Positions 51,469 through 61,374 of a stretch of DNA of 64,000 nucleotides are shown piece after piece. Source of the stretch: Novosphingobium sp. (lineage in GTDB: Bacteria; Pseudomonadota; Alphaproteobacteria; Sphingomonadales; Sphingomonadaceae); the NCBI RefSeq assembly GCF_025351285.1, contig NZ_JANXWG010000048.1:30967-94966 (forward strand), in the 5' to 3' direction. Numbering within the stretch: position 1 is the first letter of the stretch; every line of letters begins with the position of its first letter. Below the pieces are notes generated by a model. That model searched no databases and had not been told where the DNA came from. It was given only the letters and a program-made list of their open reading frames with translations. Both the position numbers and the translations under genes were made by a program.

Positions 51469-52367
51469 GAATCGTCGTGACCGGCGGACCAGGACAATTG
51501 GTGCTGTCGATGGCAGAACGCGCGCCGCTTTGCGGGCATGAGGTGATCGCTGTCGGCCCGCCCGAACTCGACTTGTCCGCGGCCGATGACGACGCGGTGT
51601 ACGCCGTGCTTGCTGCCGCGAAACCCGACGCCATCGTCAATGCCGCGGCGCACACTGCGGTGGACAAGGCCGAGAGCGAGCGCGCGCTGGCGTTTGCCAT
51701 CAATGCTGCTGGCGCGGGCGCGGTGGCGCGTGCAGCCGCCCGGCTCGACGTGCCGCTGGTCCATGTCTCGACCGATTATGTGTTCAGCGGCGACAAGGCC
51801 GAGCCTTATGTGGAAACCGACCCGACCGGCCCGACCGGGGTCTATGGCGAATCCAAACTGGCCGGCGAGGACGCAGTCCGCGCCAGCGGCGCCGATTTCG
51901 CGACCCTGCGCACGGCCTGGGTCTACAGCCCGTTTGGCGCCAACTTCGTGAAGACCATGCTGCGCCTGGCCGAGAGCCGCGACGAGCTGGGCGTGGTCGA
52001 TGACCAGCGCGGTTGTCCGACCAGCGCACTCGACCTGGCCGATGCGGTCATCGCAGTCGCCGCGAACCTGAAGGCAAGCGCCGACCCGTCATTGCGCGGC
52101 CTGTTCCACGCGGCCGGCAGCGGCGAGGGAAGCTGGGCCGACCTTGCCGAGGCGATTTTCGCCACGTCTGCCACGAACGGCGGCCCGAGCGCGCGGGTCA
52201 ATCGTATCGCCACCGCCGATTACCCGACGCCGGCCAAGCGCCCGGCCAATTCGCGGCTCGATTGCAGCAAGCTGGCCGCAGTTCACGGCGTGCGGCTCCC
52301 CCATTGGCGCCACAGCGTCGAACAGGTCACCGCACGGCTCGTGCGCGAAGGAACGATAACGTCATGA
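51465..52367 (+). CDS. rfbD: dTDP-4-dehydrorhamnose reductase
   Basis: [65 protein letters not shown]. Confidence 0.96.
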   Translation: MRIVVTGGPGQLVLSMAERAPLCGHEVIAVGPPELDLSAADDDAVYAVLAAAKPDAIVNAAAHTAVDKAESERALAFAINAAGAGAVARAAARLDVPLVHVSTDYVFSGDKAEPYVETDPTGPTGVYGESKLAGEDAVRASGADFATLRTAWVYSPFGANFVKTMLRLAESRDELGVVDDQRGCPTSALDLADAVIAVAANLKASADPSLRGLFHAAGSGEGSWADLAEAIFATSATNGGPSARVNRIATADYPTPAKRPANSRLDCSKLAAVHGVRLPHWRHSVEQVTARLVREGTITS

Positions 52368-53227
52368 AGGGTATCATTCTTGCCGGAGGCAGCGGATCGC
52401 GGCTGTTCCCGATGACGATGGCGGCATCGAAGCAGTTGATGCCGGTCTACGACAAGCCGATGATCTATTACCCGCTGACCACGCTGATGCTGGCAGGCAT
52501 CCGCGAAATCCTGATCATCACCACCCCGCACGACGCACCGATCTTCCGCAACCTGCTGGGCGACGGCTCGCAATGGGGCATCGCGCTTACTTATGCGGTA
52601 CAACCCGAGCCGAAAGGCCTGGCGCAAGCCTATACCATCGGCGCCGATTTCGTGCGCGGCGGGCCATCGGCGCTGATCCTGGGCGACAACATCTATTTCG
52701 GCCACGGCATCAACGACTTGTTCGCCAATGCGATGGCGCGCCCGTCGGGCGCCACCGTGTTTGCCTACCACGTGACCGATCCCGAACGGTACGGCGTGGT
52801 CGAATTCGACAAGCAGATGCGCGCGATGTCGATCGAGGAAAAGCCGGCTTCGCCACGCTCCAACTGGGCGGTGACGGGGCTGTATTTCTACGACGAGCAG
52901 GTCGTCGACATTGCCGCCTCGATCGCGCCAAGCCCGCGCGGAGAACTTGAAATCACCGACGTCAACCGCGCTTACCTCGAACGCGGTGCGCTTTCGGTCG
53001 AGATCATGGGCCGCGGCTATGCCTGGCTCGACACCGGCACCCCCGACAGCCTGCTCGAGGCCGCCGAATTCGTCCGCACGCTCGAAAAGCGTCAGGGATT
53101 CAAGATCGCCTGCCCCGAAGAAATCGCTTACCGGCAAGGCTTCATCGATGATGCCGGCCTGCAACGCTCGATCGATCGCCACGGCAAGAGCGATTATGCG
53201 ATGTATTTGCGCAGACTGTCGACCTGA
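52364..53227 (+). CDS. rfbA: Glucose-1-phosphate thymidylyltransferase
   Basis: [57 protein letters not shown]. Confidence 0.98.
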   Translation: MKGIILAGGSGSRLFPMTMAASKQLMPVYDKPMIYYPLTTLMLAGIREILIITTPHDAPIFRNLLGDGSQWGIALTYAVQPEPKGLAQAYTIGADFVRGGPSALILGDNIYFGHGINDLFANAMARPSGATVFAYHVTDPERYGVVEFDKQMRAMSIEEKPASPRSNWAVTGLYFYDEQVVDIAASIAPSPRGELEITDVNRAYLERGALSVEIMGRGYAWLDTGTPDSLLEAAEFVRTLEKRQGFKIACPEEIAYRQGFIDDAGLQRSIDRHGKSDYAMYLRRLST

Positions 53228-53347
53228 CGACCGGGCCGCGACGGAGCGTTTCGTTTGCAGGACGAAGCGCAGCAGGTTTGCGAGGTTGATCGGTATCGAA
53301 ACGCACGCTGCATCCGAAACCGTTGTTCTTTGACGATAATTAAGCGT

Positions 53348-53373
53348 TTGCGACATTCGCAAGCTATCGATAG
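53348..53373. promoter_or_regulatory. Two adjacent palindromes upstream of the kds-kps run, candidate operator
   Basis: TTGCGA-cat-TCGCAA (53348-53362) followed by CTATCGATAG (53364-53373) in the non-coding gap before the KpsF-like gene. Confidence 0.4.
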
Positions 53374-53413
53374 ACGCTGGATCAGCGGATAACCGGCCCA
53401 AGGATCGTACCGT

Positions 53414-54418
53414 TTGGAACATCTGATACTCTCCGGTTCACCGCTTGCTGATGACGATATCCTGCGCCGGGGGCGCGAAGTGATCCGGCTCGAGGCCGAA
53501 GCGCTACGCAAGCTCGAATCGACCATCGACCAGTCATTCGTCCTGGCTTGCGGGCTGATCGCGAACGCCACGCAGCGGCTGGTGATAACCGGGATCGGCA
53601 AGTCCGGGCACGTCGCGCGCAAGCTGGCGGCCACGTTTGCGGCCACGGGAACTCCGGCGATCTACCTCCATCCGGCCGAAGCGGCACACGGCGATCTGGG
53701 CATGCTGGTGCGCGGAGATGTGCTGCTGGTGATGTCGAATTCGGGCAACACGTCTGAATTGCGCGCGGTGATCGACTATGCGCGGCGTTTGGCGGTAGTG
53801 GTTATCGGTGTGGCATCGCGGCGCCGCTCGTTCGTGATCGAACGCGCCACCGTCGGGATATGCCTGCCCACCGTGCGCGAAGCCTGCCCCGCCAACATCG
53901 CGCCGACCACGTCTTCGACGATGCAACTCGCGCTCGGCGATGCGCTGGCAATGGCGGTGATGGACATGCGCGGGGTGTCGGAAGGTCGGTTGCACAGCCT
54001 CCATCCGGCCGGCGCGATCGGCTTGCGGCTGACTCCGGTGCGTGACGTGATGCACGGGCGCGAAGACCTGCCGCTGGTGCGCGAATTTGCCGGGATGCCC
54101 GAAGTGATCTCGATCATGACATCGGGGCGGTTCGGGCTGGCGGGTGTGCTCGACAACGATGGTCGGCTGATCGGGATCATCACCGATGGCGATCTTCGGC
54201 GCCATTTCGGCGAGATTTCGGTCGCCAGCGCCGCCGATGTGATGACCCACAATCCCAAGTCGCTGCCTGCCGAAATGCAGGCCGGCGATGCGCTGTTGTT
54301 CCTCAACGACGCAAAGATCACTGCGGCATTCGTGTTCGAAAACAAGGCCAGTGCCGACGTCGCCAAGCCGATCGGGATCGTCCATATCCACGATCTGCTC
54401 CGTTTTGGTTTGAATTGA
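53414..54418 (+). CDS. kdsD: KpsF/GutQ family arabinose-5-phosphate isomerase (SIS + CBS domains)
   Basis: VITGIGKSGHVARKLAATFAATGTPAIYLHPAEAAHGDLGMLVRGDVLLVMSNSGNTSEL, IAPTTSSTMQLALGDALAMAVMD, CBS repeats. Confidence 0.94.
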   Translation: MEHLILSGSPLADDDILRRGREVIRLEAEALRKLESTIDQSFVLACGLIANATQRLVITGIGKSGHVARKLAATFAATGTPAIYLHPAEAAHGDLGMLVRGDVLLVMSNSGNTSELRAVIDYARRLAVVVIGVASRRRSFVIERATVGICLPTVREACPANIAPTTSSTMQLALGDALAMAVMDMRGVSEGRLHSLHPAGAIGLRLTPVRDVMHGREDLPLVREFAGMPEVISIMTSGRFGLAGVLDNDGRLIGIITDGDLRRHFGEISVASAADVMTHNPKSLPAEMQAGDALLFLNDAKITAAFVFENKASADVAKPIGIVHIHDLLRFGLN

Positions 54419-54443
54419 CCCTGGTCTCGGGTCACTGACCCCT

Positions 54444-55256
54444 ATGCGGTTTGCGATCATCATCCCGGCGCGGTTCGCCTCGACCCGATACCCGGGCAAG
54501 CCGCTGGCCATGTTGTGTGGCGTCAACGGCGCCGAAAAACCGCTGGTCCAACGAAGCTGGGAATGCGCGCGCGAAATCGCCGGTGCGGCGGGCGTGTGGG
54601 TCGCCACCGACGACCAGCGGATTGCCGATGTCGTGCGCGGGTTCGGCGGGCAAGTCGTGATGACCTCGCCAGATTGCCGCAACGGCACCGAACGCTGCGC
54701 CGATGCGGTCAGCAAATTGGGCGCCAAGCTGGGCGAGAGCTTCGATGCGGTGGTCAATCTCCAGGGCGATGCGCCGCTGACGCCAACCCATGTGGTCGGC
54801 GCGCTTGTCGAAGCGCTGGCAGCAGACCCGGCAGCGGCGATGACCACGGTGGCGGTGCGGTGTTCGCCGACGACGTATGCGCATCTGGTCGGTGATCAGG
54901 CCGCAGGTCGGGTCGGCGGCACCACGGTGGTGACTACCACCGATGGCCGCGCGCTGTATTTTTCCAAGCGCGTGATTCCTTATGTTTCGCCGCTGCAACC
55001 CGGTTTCGATGCCGATGCGGTGCGGTTGCACCTCGGGCTTTACGCCTATCGGCCCGAGGCACTGGCGGCATATGCGCAAACCCTGCCGTCGCCGCTCGAA
55101 GACCTCGAAGGGCTTGAGCAACTGCGCTTTCTCGAAGCCGGGCAGCCGGTGCGCGTGGTGACGTTCGATCCGGTGGGCTGGGATTGTATCGAACTCAACA
55201 ATCCCGAGGACATTACCGCAATCGAACGGGTGTTGCTCCAGCGCGGAATCGACTAG
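54444..55256 (+). CDS. kdsB: 3-deoxy-manno-octulosonate cytidylyltransferase
   Basis: FAIIIPARFASTRYPGKPLAMLCG, VWVATDDQRIADVVRGFGGQVVMTSPDCRNGTERCADAV, VVNLQGDAPLTP. Confidence 0.94.
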   Translation: MRFAIIIPARFASTRYPGKPLAMLCGVNGAEKPLVQRSWECAREIAGAAGVWVATDDQRIADVVRGFGGQVVMTSPDCRNGTERCADAVSKLGAKLGESFDAVVNLQGDAPLTPTHVVGALVEALAADPAAAMTTVAVRCSPTTYAHLVGDQAAGRVGGTTVVTTTDGRALYFSKRVIPYVSPLQPGFDADAVRLHLGLYAYRPEALAAYAQTLPSPLEDLEGLEQLRFLEAGQPVRVVTFDPVGWDCIELNNPEDITAIERVLLQRGID

Positions 55257-55265
55257 AGCGCCGCG

Positions 55266-56129
55266 ATGACCGTGCTTTCCGGCCCTGTCGTGCGCCTTTC
55301 GGACACGATCGCCTTCGCCAACACATCGCCGCTTGTCCTGATCGGCGGGATGAACGTGATCGAAGATCGCGCGATCCTGCTGGACGTTGCGGCGCAGTTC
55401 GTCGAAACGGCGCGTGATCTGGGAATTCCGTTCGTTTTCAAGGCGAGCTTCGACAAGGCCAACCGTTCCTCGATTCATTCGTTTCGCGGGCCGGGGCTGG
55501 CACGCGGGCTGGAATTGCTGGCCGAAATCAAGGCACTGCACGGCGTACCGATCCTCACCGATGTCCACGAACCGGATCAAGCCGCGCCGGTGGCCGAAGT
55601 TGCCGATGTGCTGCAATTGCCCGCGTTCCTGGCTCGGCAAACCGATCTGGTGGTGGCGATCGCGCGCACCGGCAAGGTCATCAACGTCAAGAAACCACAG
55701 TTTTTGAGCCCGCTCGAGATGCGCCACATCCTGGCCAAATGCGCCGAAGCGGGCAACACCCGCGTGCTGTTGTGCGAACGCGGAACCAGCTTCGGCTACA
55801 ACAACCTGGTGGTCGACATGCTGGGCATGGACCTGATGCGCGAATTTGCGCCGGTGGTGTTCGACGTGACTCACGCGCTGCAACGGCCCGGCGGCCGGCC
55901 CGACAGCGCGGATGGACGCGGTGAACAGGCCGCGGCGCTGGCGCGGGCTGGAGTTGCTGTGGGCATCGCCGGGCTGTTTCTCGAAGCGCATCCCGATCCG
56001 GCCAAGGCCTTGTGCGATGGCCCATCGGCGCTGCCGCTGGCGGCGTTGCGCGGCTTTCTCGAACAGGTCTCCGCGGTCGATCGGGCCGTGAAGCCCATGC
56101 TCGGCCAGCCGCCAGCCAGCGCGGATTGA
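55266..56129 (+). CDS. kdsA: 3-deoxy-8-phosphooctulonate synthase
   Basis: [81 protein letters not shown]. Confidence 0.97.
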   Translation: MTVLSGPVVRLSDTIAFANTSPLVLIGGMNVIEDRAILLDVAAQFVETARDLGIPFVFKASFDKANRSSIHSFRGPGLARGLELLAEIKALHGVPILTDVHEPDQAAPVAEVADVLQLPAFLARQTDLVVAIARTGKVINVKKPQFLSPLEMRHILAKCAEAGNTRVLLCERGTSFGYNNLVVDMLGMDLMREFAPVVFDVTHALQRPGGRPDSADGRGEQAAALARAGVAVGIAGLFLEAHPDPAKALCDGPSALPLAALRGFLEQVSAVDRAVKPMLGQPPASAD

Positions 56130-56139
56130 TGCGGTTCTC

Positions 56140-57819
56140 GTGCGCATCGGCGCCGGGGCCGTGACCGCGCCGCCTTTCCTCCGCCTGCCGCCGTTTCCGC
56201 GCAGCCGCCCCAGACGCGGGGCGGCATCGTGGCAAATTGCGCCGGACGATCTCGACCGCTTGGCAGACCAGTTGCGACAGGCCAGCGTCGGAGGCTGCTT
56301 CTGGGGAGCACAGCCCAAGCTGGACCCCGCTTGCCAATTGTTGCTGGTGCCGGAAAGCCGCGAGCAGGCGCTTGAATTGCTGGCCACCGCCCGGGCAGCG
56401 GGGCGGAGCGATCAAGCGATCATCGTGGGCGCGTTCAGGGTCGGCCGCGGGTTGATCCCCATGGTGCCCGCAGACTGCGATCCATGGCATCTTGCCGCCC
56501 ATGCTGGTGAGGTCTGGGCCGGCGCAGGGCATGAACTCGCGCTGATCGCCGGGCTGCTCGATCGCAATCTGCGGCTGTTCGGACCAGGCCGGTTTGCCGG
56601 TCTGGCCGATGGCACGGACGGACTGCGCGCGGCGCTCGGCACCGCCGTGGCCGCGTCGGCAATGGTTGATCCTTTCAATGGGGGCCAACTTGCGCCTGCT
56701 GATGCCATCGCGCTGCTGGCTGATTGGCGCAAGCTGATCGACGCCAACAGGCCGATCCGCGCGGTGTTCGGCGTGGCGCGGTGGAAGCGCGTGACGGTCG
56801 ATCCGTTGCTGTGGGACGGCACCGGCCCGGTGCGGTACGCTCGCGCCAGCCAGGCGGCGATGCTTGCGGCCGGAGATGCCGCGATCGCGTGGAAATCGCG
56901 CACGCCGCCCGCGCTGCTCGATGCGATCGACGCGTGCGGCATCGTGCCCGGCGAGATCGAGGATGGCATGATCCGCTCGGTCGGGCTCGGCGCCAATTGC
57001 GTGCCGCCGCTATCGGTGATTGTCGATCGGCGCGGCATCTATTTCGACCCGTCTGCCGCCAGCGATCTCGAAACGATCCTGGCCGAAGCGGAGATGTCGC
57101 CCGAATTGCTGGCTCGCGCGGCGGCATTGCGGGCCAGGACCGTGGCCGAGGGGATCAGCAAGTACGGCCGCGCTGCGCCGATGGACTTGCCCCCGCGCGA
57201 TGCCCGCCGGCGCGTGCTGGTGACCGGGCAGGTGGAGGATGATCGTTCGATCCTGACCGGGGGCGCCGGCATGAGCAACCTGGCGCTGCTCGAAGCCGCG
57301 CGCAAGCTCGAGCCCGACGCGTGGATTGTTTACAAGCCGCACCCCGATGTCGAGGCCGGCCACCGCAAGGGGCGCATTTCGGACGCAGAGGCCTTGCGCC
57401 ATGCCGATGCAATCGAGCGCGATACCCCGATAACGGCCTTGATCGACAGCGTCGACGCGCTGCACGTGATCACTTCATTGGCGGGCTTCGAAGCCTTGTT
57501 GCGCGGCAAGGACGTGACCACGCACGGCATGCCGTTCTACGCGGGTTGGGGTTTGACCTGCGATCTCGCGCTCGTGCCGCCTCGTCGGCGGCACGGTCTG
57601 ACGCTCGATGGATTGGTGGCCGGAACCTTGATCCTCTATCCGCGTTATATCGATCCGGTGACCCGCCTTCCATGCGGGCCCGAACTGGTGATCGAGCGAA
57701 TATCGAGCAATCTCGCGAAGGTTTTGTCGCCATTGATCGTTATACGCGAATGGCAGGGGCGATTGCGGTTGTTGTTCGATCGTTCAGGCCACCCTCGTCA
57801 AGATTGGCGCCGGCGTTGA
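56140..57819 (+). CDS. kpsC: Capsular polysaccharide beta-Kdo transferase, KpsC-like
   Basis: ADWRKLIDANRPIRAVFGVARWKRVTVDPLLWDG; VLVTGQVEDDRSILTGGAGMSNLALLEAARKLEPDAWIVYKPHPDVEAGHRKG, TSLAGFEALLRGKDVTTHGMPFYAGWGLT. Confidence 0.88.
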   Translation: MRIGAGAVTAPPFLRLPPFPRSRPRRGAASWQIAPDDLDRLADQLRQASVGGCFWGAQPKLDPACQLLLVPESREQALELLATARAAGRSDQAIIVGAFRVGRGLIPMVPADCDPWHLAAHAGEVWAGAGHELALIAGLLDRNLRLFGPGRFAGLADGTDGLRAALGTAVAASAMVDPFNGGQLAPADAIALLADWRKLIDANRPIRAVFGVARWKRVTVDPLLWDGTGPVRYARASQAAMLAAGDAAIAWKSRTPPALLDAIDACGIVPGEIEDGMIRSVGLGANCVPPLSVIVDRRGIYFDPSAASDLETILAEAEMSPELLARAAALRARTVAEGISKYGRAAPMDLPPRDARRRVLVTGQVEDDRSILTGGAGMSNLALLEAARKLEPDAWIVYKPHPDVEAGHRKGRISDAEALRHADAIERDTPITALIDSVDALHVITSLAGFEALLRGKDVTTHGMPFYAGWGLTCDLALVPPRRRHGLTLDGLVAGTLILYPRYIDPVTRLPCGPELVIERISSNLAKVLSPLIVIREWQGRLRLLFDRSGHPRQDWRRR

Positions 57820-57853
57820 TGCTGATGGGGTGCATCTTTCAGGGGGGCAGGCT

Positions 57854-59176
57854 ATGGGTCAGGTGATGAGCTTCCATCCGGCTGCCAGCCGGCGTTTCCT
57901 GTTTCTGCAGGGGCCGCCCGGCCCATTTTTCCGCTTGCTTGGCGCCGAATTGGCCCAGCGTGGCGCCGAAGTGTTCCGCATCAACCTATCGGGCGGAGAT
58001 CGTTACGATTGGCGCGACGGCGCTGTGGAATATCGCGGTCGCATGAAGAACTGGCCGCTGGTTTTCGATCGTTTCCTGCAGGACCGCCGCGTGACCGACG
58101 TCGTGCTGTTCGGCGATTGCCGGCCGGTTCACCGCGTCGCGCTGCGGCTGGCGCAATTGCGCGGCGTGCACGTCCACGTGTTCGAGGAAGGCTATATCCG
58201 GCCCGACTGGATGACGCTGGAACGCGATGGCGTGAACGGGCACTCGTCGCTCGAACGCGATCCCGAAGTGATCCTGGCTGCGGCGCGGTGGCTGCCGCCG
58301 GTTCCGCAATTGCCGCCGATCACCGCGCAGTTCAGCCGCCGTGCGCGCGACAGTTACTGGCATTTCCACAACGTGTTCCTTGGGCGCCTGCGGTTTCCGT
58401 TCTACCAGACGCATCGGCCGGGCTCGATCCTGTTGTGGGCGCTGGGCTGGGCAACGCGCTTTGCCCGGGCGCAGCACCGCGCGCGGCAAGCCGAGGAGGT
58501 TTTGCGCAGCGTGGCGGGCAAGCGCTACTTCCTGTTCCCGCTGCAACTTTCAGGCGATTACCAGATCCGCGCGCATTCGCCGTTCGGGACGATGCCGATG
58601 GCCACCGACTATGTGCTCGAGAGCTTTGCGCGCCACGCGCCCGAAGATTGCGTGCTGCTGGTCAAGGAACACCCGCTCGACAGCACGCTGATGAACTGGC
58701 GCACGTTCATCCACCGCCGTGCGCGTAAGATGGGGCTGGCGGGCCGCGTCCTGCATATCGATGGCGGCGAATTGCCCGACATGGCGCGCGCAGCGCAGGG
58801 CATGGTCTGCGTGAATTCCACCTCGGGCACGCTGGCGCTCGAAGTCGGAACCCCCGTGATCGTGCTGGGCGATGCGGTCTACGACGTGCCCGGCGCGACG
58901 TATCAGGGATTGCTCGACCAGTTCTGGCAGAACCCGGGCAAACCGGATCGGGATTTGTACCAGGCCTTCAAGCGCTTGCTCCACGCACAATGCCTGGTCA
59001 GGGGCGGGCTGGCGAGCGAATCCGCGATTCAGATCCTGATCGACAGCAGCATCGACCGGTTGCTGGCAGTCAACGACAGCGGACAGCGCGCGGCAGACGA
59101 AGCGGCGTTCGGCCCGGCAGTATTGCAAGCCGCGGCAAGTCAGGCGTTGGGTACGAGCCCTTCGTCATCCAGGTAA
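57854..59176 (+). CDS. kpsS: Capsular polysaccharide beta-Kdo transferase, KpsS-like
   Basis: FLFLQGPPGPFFRLLGAELAQRGAEVFRINLSGGDRYDW, VHVFEEGYIRPDWMTLERDGVNGHS, LLVKEHPLDSTLMNWR, GMVCVNSTSGTLALEVGTPVIVLGDAVYDVPGATYQG. Confidence 0.93.
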   Translation: MGQVMSFHPAASRRFLFLQGPPGPFFRLLGAELAQRGAEVFRINLSGGDRYDWRDGAVEYRGRMKNWPLVFDRFLQDRRVTDVVLFGDCRPVHRVALRLAQLRGVHVHVFEEGYIRPDWMTLERDGVNGHSSLERDPEVILAAARWLPPVPQLPPITAQFSRRARDSYWHFHNVFLGRLRFPFYQTHRPGSILLWALGWATRFARAQHRARQAEEVLRSVAGKRYFLFPLQLSGDYQIRAHSPFGTMPMATDYVLESFARHAPEDCVLLVKEHPLDSTLMNWRTFIHRRARKMGLAGRVLHIDGGELPDMARAAQGMVCVNSTSGTLALEVGTPVIVLGDAVYDVPGATYQGLLDQFWQNPGKPDRDLYQAFKRLLHAQCLVRGGLASESAIQILIDSSIDRLLAVNDSGQRAADEAAFGPAVLQAAASQALGTSPSSSR

Positions 59177-60036
59177 CCGCGCGTGCGCAGCGCGTTGAAC
59201 AAGCGGTTGATCACTGGGTTCGACCAGCCCGAATTGGTTGCAAAATCGCGCTGCAACGAATCGTGATGCAATTGGTGTGCAGCGGGGGTCATCAACAGGT
59301 TGGCGCGGCGCATCGCGTTGATGAACCAAGGGTTTTGGTCACGGTGCAGCGTACCGTGGAAATACTGGGCAAAGCCGCCACCGGCAATCGCGGCGAACAA
59401 GCCTGCGCAGAGCCAGCCGGGAACCGGCGCGACCATCATCGCAAGGTTGAGCATCAGGGACATCGGCAATGCACCGATCACCACGGTTGATCCGATCTGG
59501 CGCCAAAGATCACGCCGGCCGAGCGCGTGGGGGCGCGGGTGGTGGTTTTTGAAATCGTAGACCAGGCGATCGAACGCGCTGACCCGGCTCATGCGATCGC
59601 GGAGCATGGCCAGGTATTCGGGCGATTCGCGCGAGCCTTCGTAGAAATAGAGATCGGCGAGCCGCTTGCCCGGGGGGCAGGGCCGATAATCCAGCGCCAT
59701 ATGGACCAGGCCGGACGCCAGATCGGCCAGATACCAGCCTCCGAGCAAAGTCGGAATCGAAGCCCACCCGAAGTTCAAGACAGCCGCGACGGCGTTGGCT
59801 GCCAACGAAACCGCAAAAGCCCAAAGCAGAGTACGCTGTCCTAAGGAACCAGGACCCGTCAATTCCCCAAACCCCTCATGCCGATCCACCGACCCCGCGC
59901 TTCCTGGATCAGATGCGGTTTCGCAACGTTTGGACCATGCATGTGTTCCCTGACAACTTGAAGAATCCCCGGCAGGCAAATCATTGTTTTGCGCGCAAAG
60001 CCGGTTGTCCGAAACATAAGTTTGATCTTGCAGCAA
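59140..60036 (-). CDS. CarF/TMEM189-like lipid desaturase (plasmanylethanolamine desaturase family); start uncertain
   Basis: GWYLADLASGLVHMALDY, DFKNHHPRPHALGRRDLW, QYFHGTLHRDQNPWFINAMRRANLLMTPAAHQLHHDSLQRDFATNSGWSNPVINRLFNAL. Confidence 0.78.
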   Translation of the reverse strand: MLQDQTYVSDNRLCAQNNDLPAGDSSSCQGTHAWSKRCETASDPGSAGSVDRHEGFGELTGPGSLGQRTLLWAFAVSLAANAVAAVLNFGWASIPTLLGGWYLADLASGLVHMALDYRPCPPGKRLADLYFYEGSRESPEYLAMLRDRMSRVSAFDRLVYDFKNHHPRPHALGRRDLWRQIGSTVVIGALPMSLMLNLAMMVAPVPGWLCAGLFAAIAGGGFAQYFHGTLHRDQNPWFINAMRRANLLMTPAAHQLHHDSLQRDFATNSGWSNPVINRLFNALRTRGYLDDEGLVPNA

Positions 60037-60129
60037 CGATCGATGTCGTCAACTAACGTTCATGTCCGATTTGGCAGGGCGCAGCCTGCACAATTCACGC
60101 AAGACCACAATCAAGGCAAACTGGGCCCC

Positions 60130-61374
60130 ATGTACGAGCGCGCTATCGCAAGCCCCGAAGCGCTGCCAGGCGGTGCAAAGGGTGGTGATTTGCCGATCCC
60201 GGCCGACTTGCTGATCCCGGCCGACTTGCTGATCGACGTGAGCCGGCTCATCTGGCGCGTCTGGACCGGCCGGCTGCCTACCGGGATCGACCGGGTGTGC
60301 CTGGCCTATCTCGATCGTTATGCCGATCAGGCACGGGCCGTGGTGCAGAAAAACGGCTGGCGTCGGGTACTGGCCCGCGCGGATTCGCAAGCGCTGTTTG
60401 CGTTGCTGGCGAAAGGCGGCCCCGGATTTCGCCGGCGTTTGCTGGCGATGGCGCCGGGTGCGCTGTTGCGCTCCGGCGTCCGGCCGCCACGTCCTGGCAT
60501 GGCTTATCTCAACATCGGGCATACCGGGCTGGAAGCGGCGGGGTTGCCGTTGTGGATCGCCCGCAACCAGGTTCGCGCGATCTATCTGGTGCACGACCTG
60601 ATCCCCATCACCAACCCCGAATTCTGCCGCGAGGGCGAAGCCGAAAAGCACACCCGGCGCATGATCAACGCGCTTGGCAGCGCCTCGGGTGTGATCGCCA
60701 ATTCGCGGTCGACTCTGGCCGATCTTGAGCGGTTCGCGGCTGCCCAGCGCATTGCCATGCCGCTGGGCATCGCTGCGTGGCTGGCCGGACAGGCGCATCG
60801 CCCGGCGCCACGAACAGGCGCTCAGGAGCGGGCCTATTTCGTGACCATCGGCACGATCGAAGGCCGCAAGAATCACATCCTGCTGCTGCGGCTGTGGCGC
60901 CGGATGGTCGAGCAGATGGGTTCGGCCGCACCGCGCCTGGTGATCATCGGCCAGCGCGGCTGGGAAGCCGATCATGCGCTTGCGATGCTCGATCGGTGCA
61001 ACGCGTTGCGTGGCCACGTGGCCGAGCTTGGCAGTTGCGAGGACGACGAACTCGCGCGGCTGCTGGCGGGCGCGCGGGCGTTGCTGATGCCCTCGTTCGC
61101 CGAAGGCTTCGGGCTGCCGCTGATCGAAGCGCTCGAGATCGGCACCCCGGTGATCGCCTCCGACTTGCCCGTTTTCCGCGAGATTGCGGGCGATATCCCG
61201 ACCTATCTGCCGTCGTGGGACGGGGTGGGCTGGGAGCGCACCATCGGCGAATTCGTCGGCGATCCGCCCGAACGCCAGCGTCAGCTTGCGCGCCTGCCCG
61301 GCTACTGCGCGCCCGATTGGGACGAGCATTTCCGTGCAGTCGACGCGTTGCTTGCCGAGGTTTTGGCCGCTTAA
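60130..61374 (+). CDS. Glycosyltransferase family 4 protein
   Basis: [88 protein letters not shown]. Confidence 0.9.
   Translation: MYERAIASPEALPGGAKGGDLPIPADLLIPADLLIDVSRLIWRVWTGRLPTGIDRVCLAYLDRYADQARAVVQKNGWRRVLARADSQALFALLAKGGPGFRRRLLAMAPGALLRSGVRPPRPGMAYLNIGHTGLEAAGLPLWIARNQVRAIYLVHDLIPITNPEFCREGEAEKHTRRMINALGSASGVIANSRSTLADLERFAAAQRIAMPLGIAAWLAGQAHRPAPRTGAQERAYFVTIGTIEGRKNHILLLRLWRRMVEQMGSAAPRLVIIGQRGWEADHALAMLDRCNALRGHVAELGSCEDDELARLLAGARALLMPSFAEGFGLPLIEALEIGTPVIASDLPVFREIAGDIPTYLPSWDGVGWERTIGEFVGDPPERQRQLARLPGYCAPDWDEHFRAVDALLAEVLAA
60195..60231 (+). repeat. 18-bp in-frame tandem duplication inside a glycosyltransferase gene
   Basis: gatcccggccgacttgct gatcccggccgacttgct, encoding [12 protein letters not shown] before IDVSRL. 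Confidence 0.9.

Noticed and set aside
54432-56387. 651-aa minus-strand ORF opposite kdsB/kdsA
   Set aside because: Antisense shadow of two confident housekeeping-type genes.
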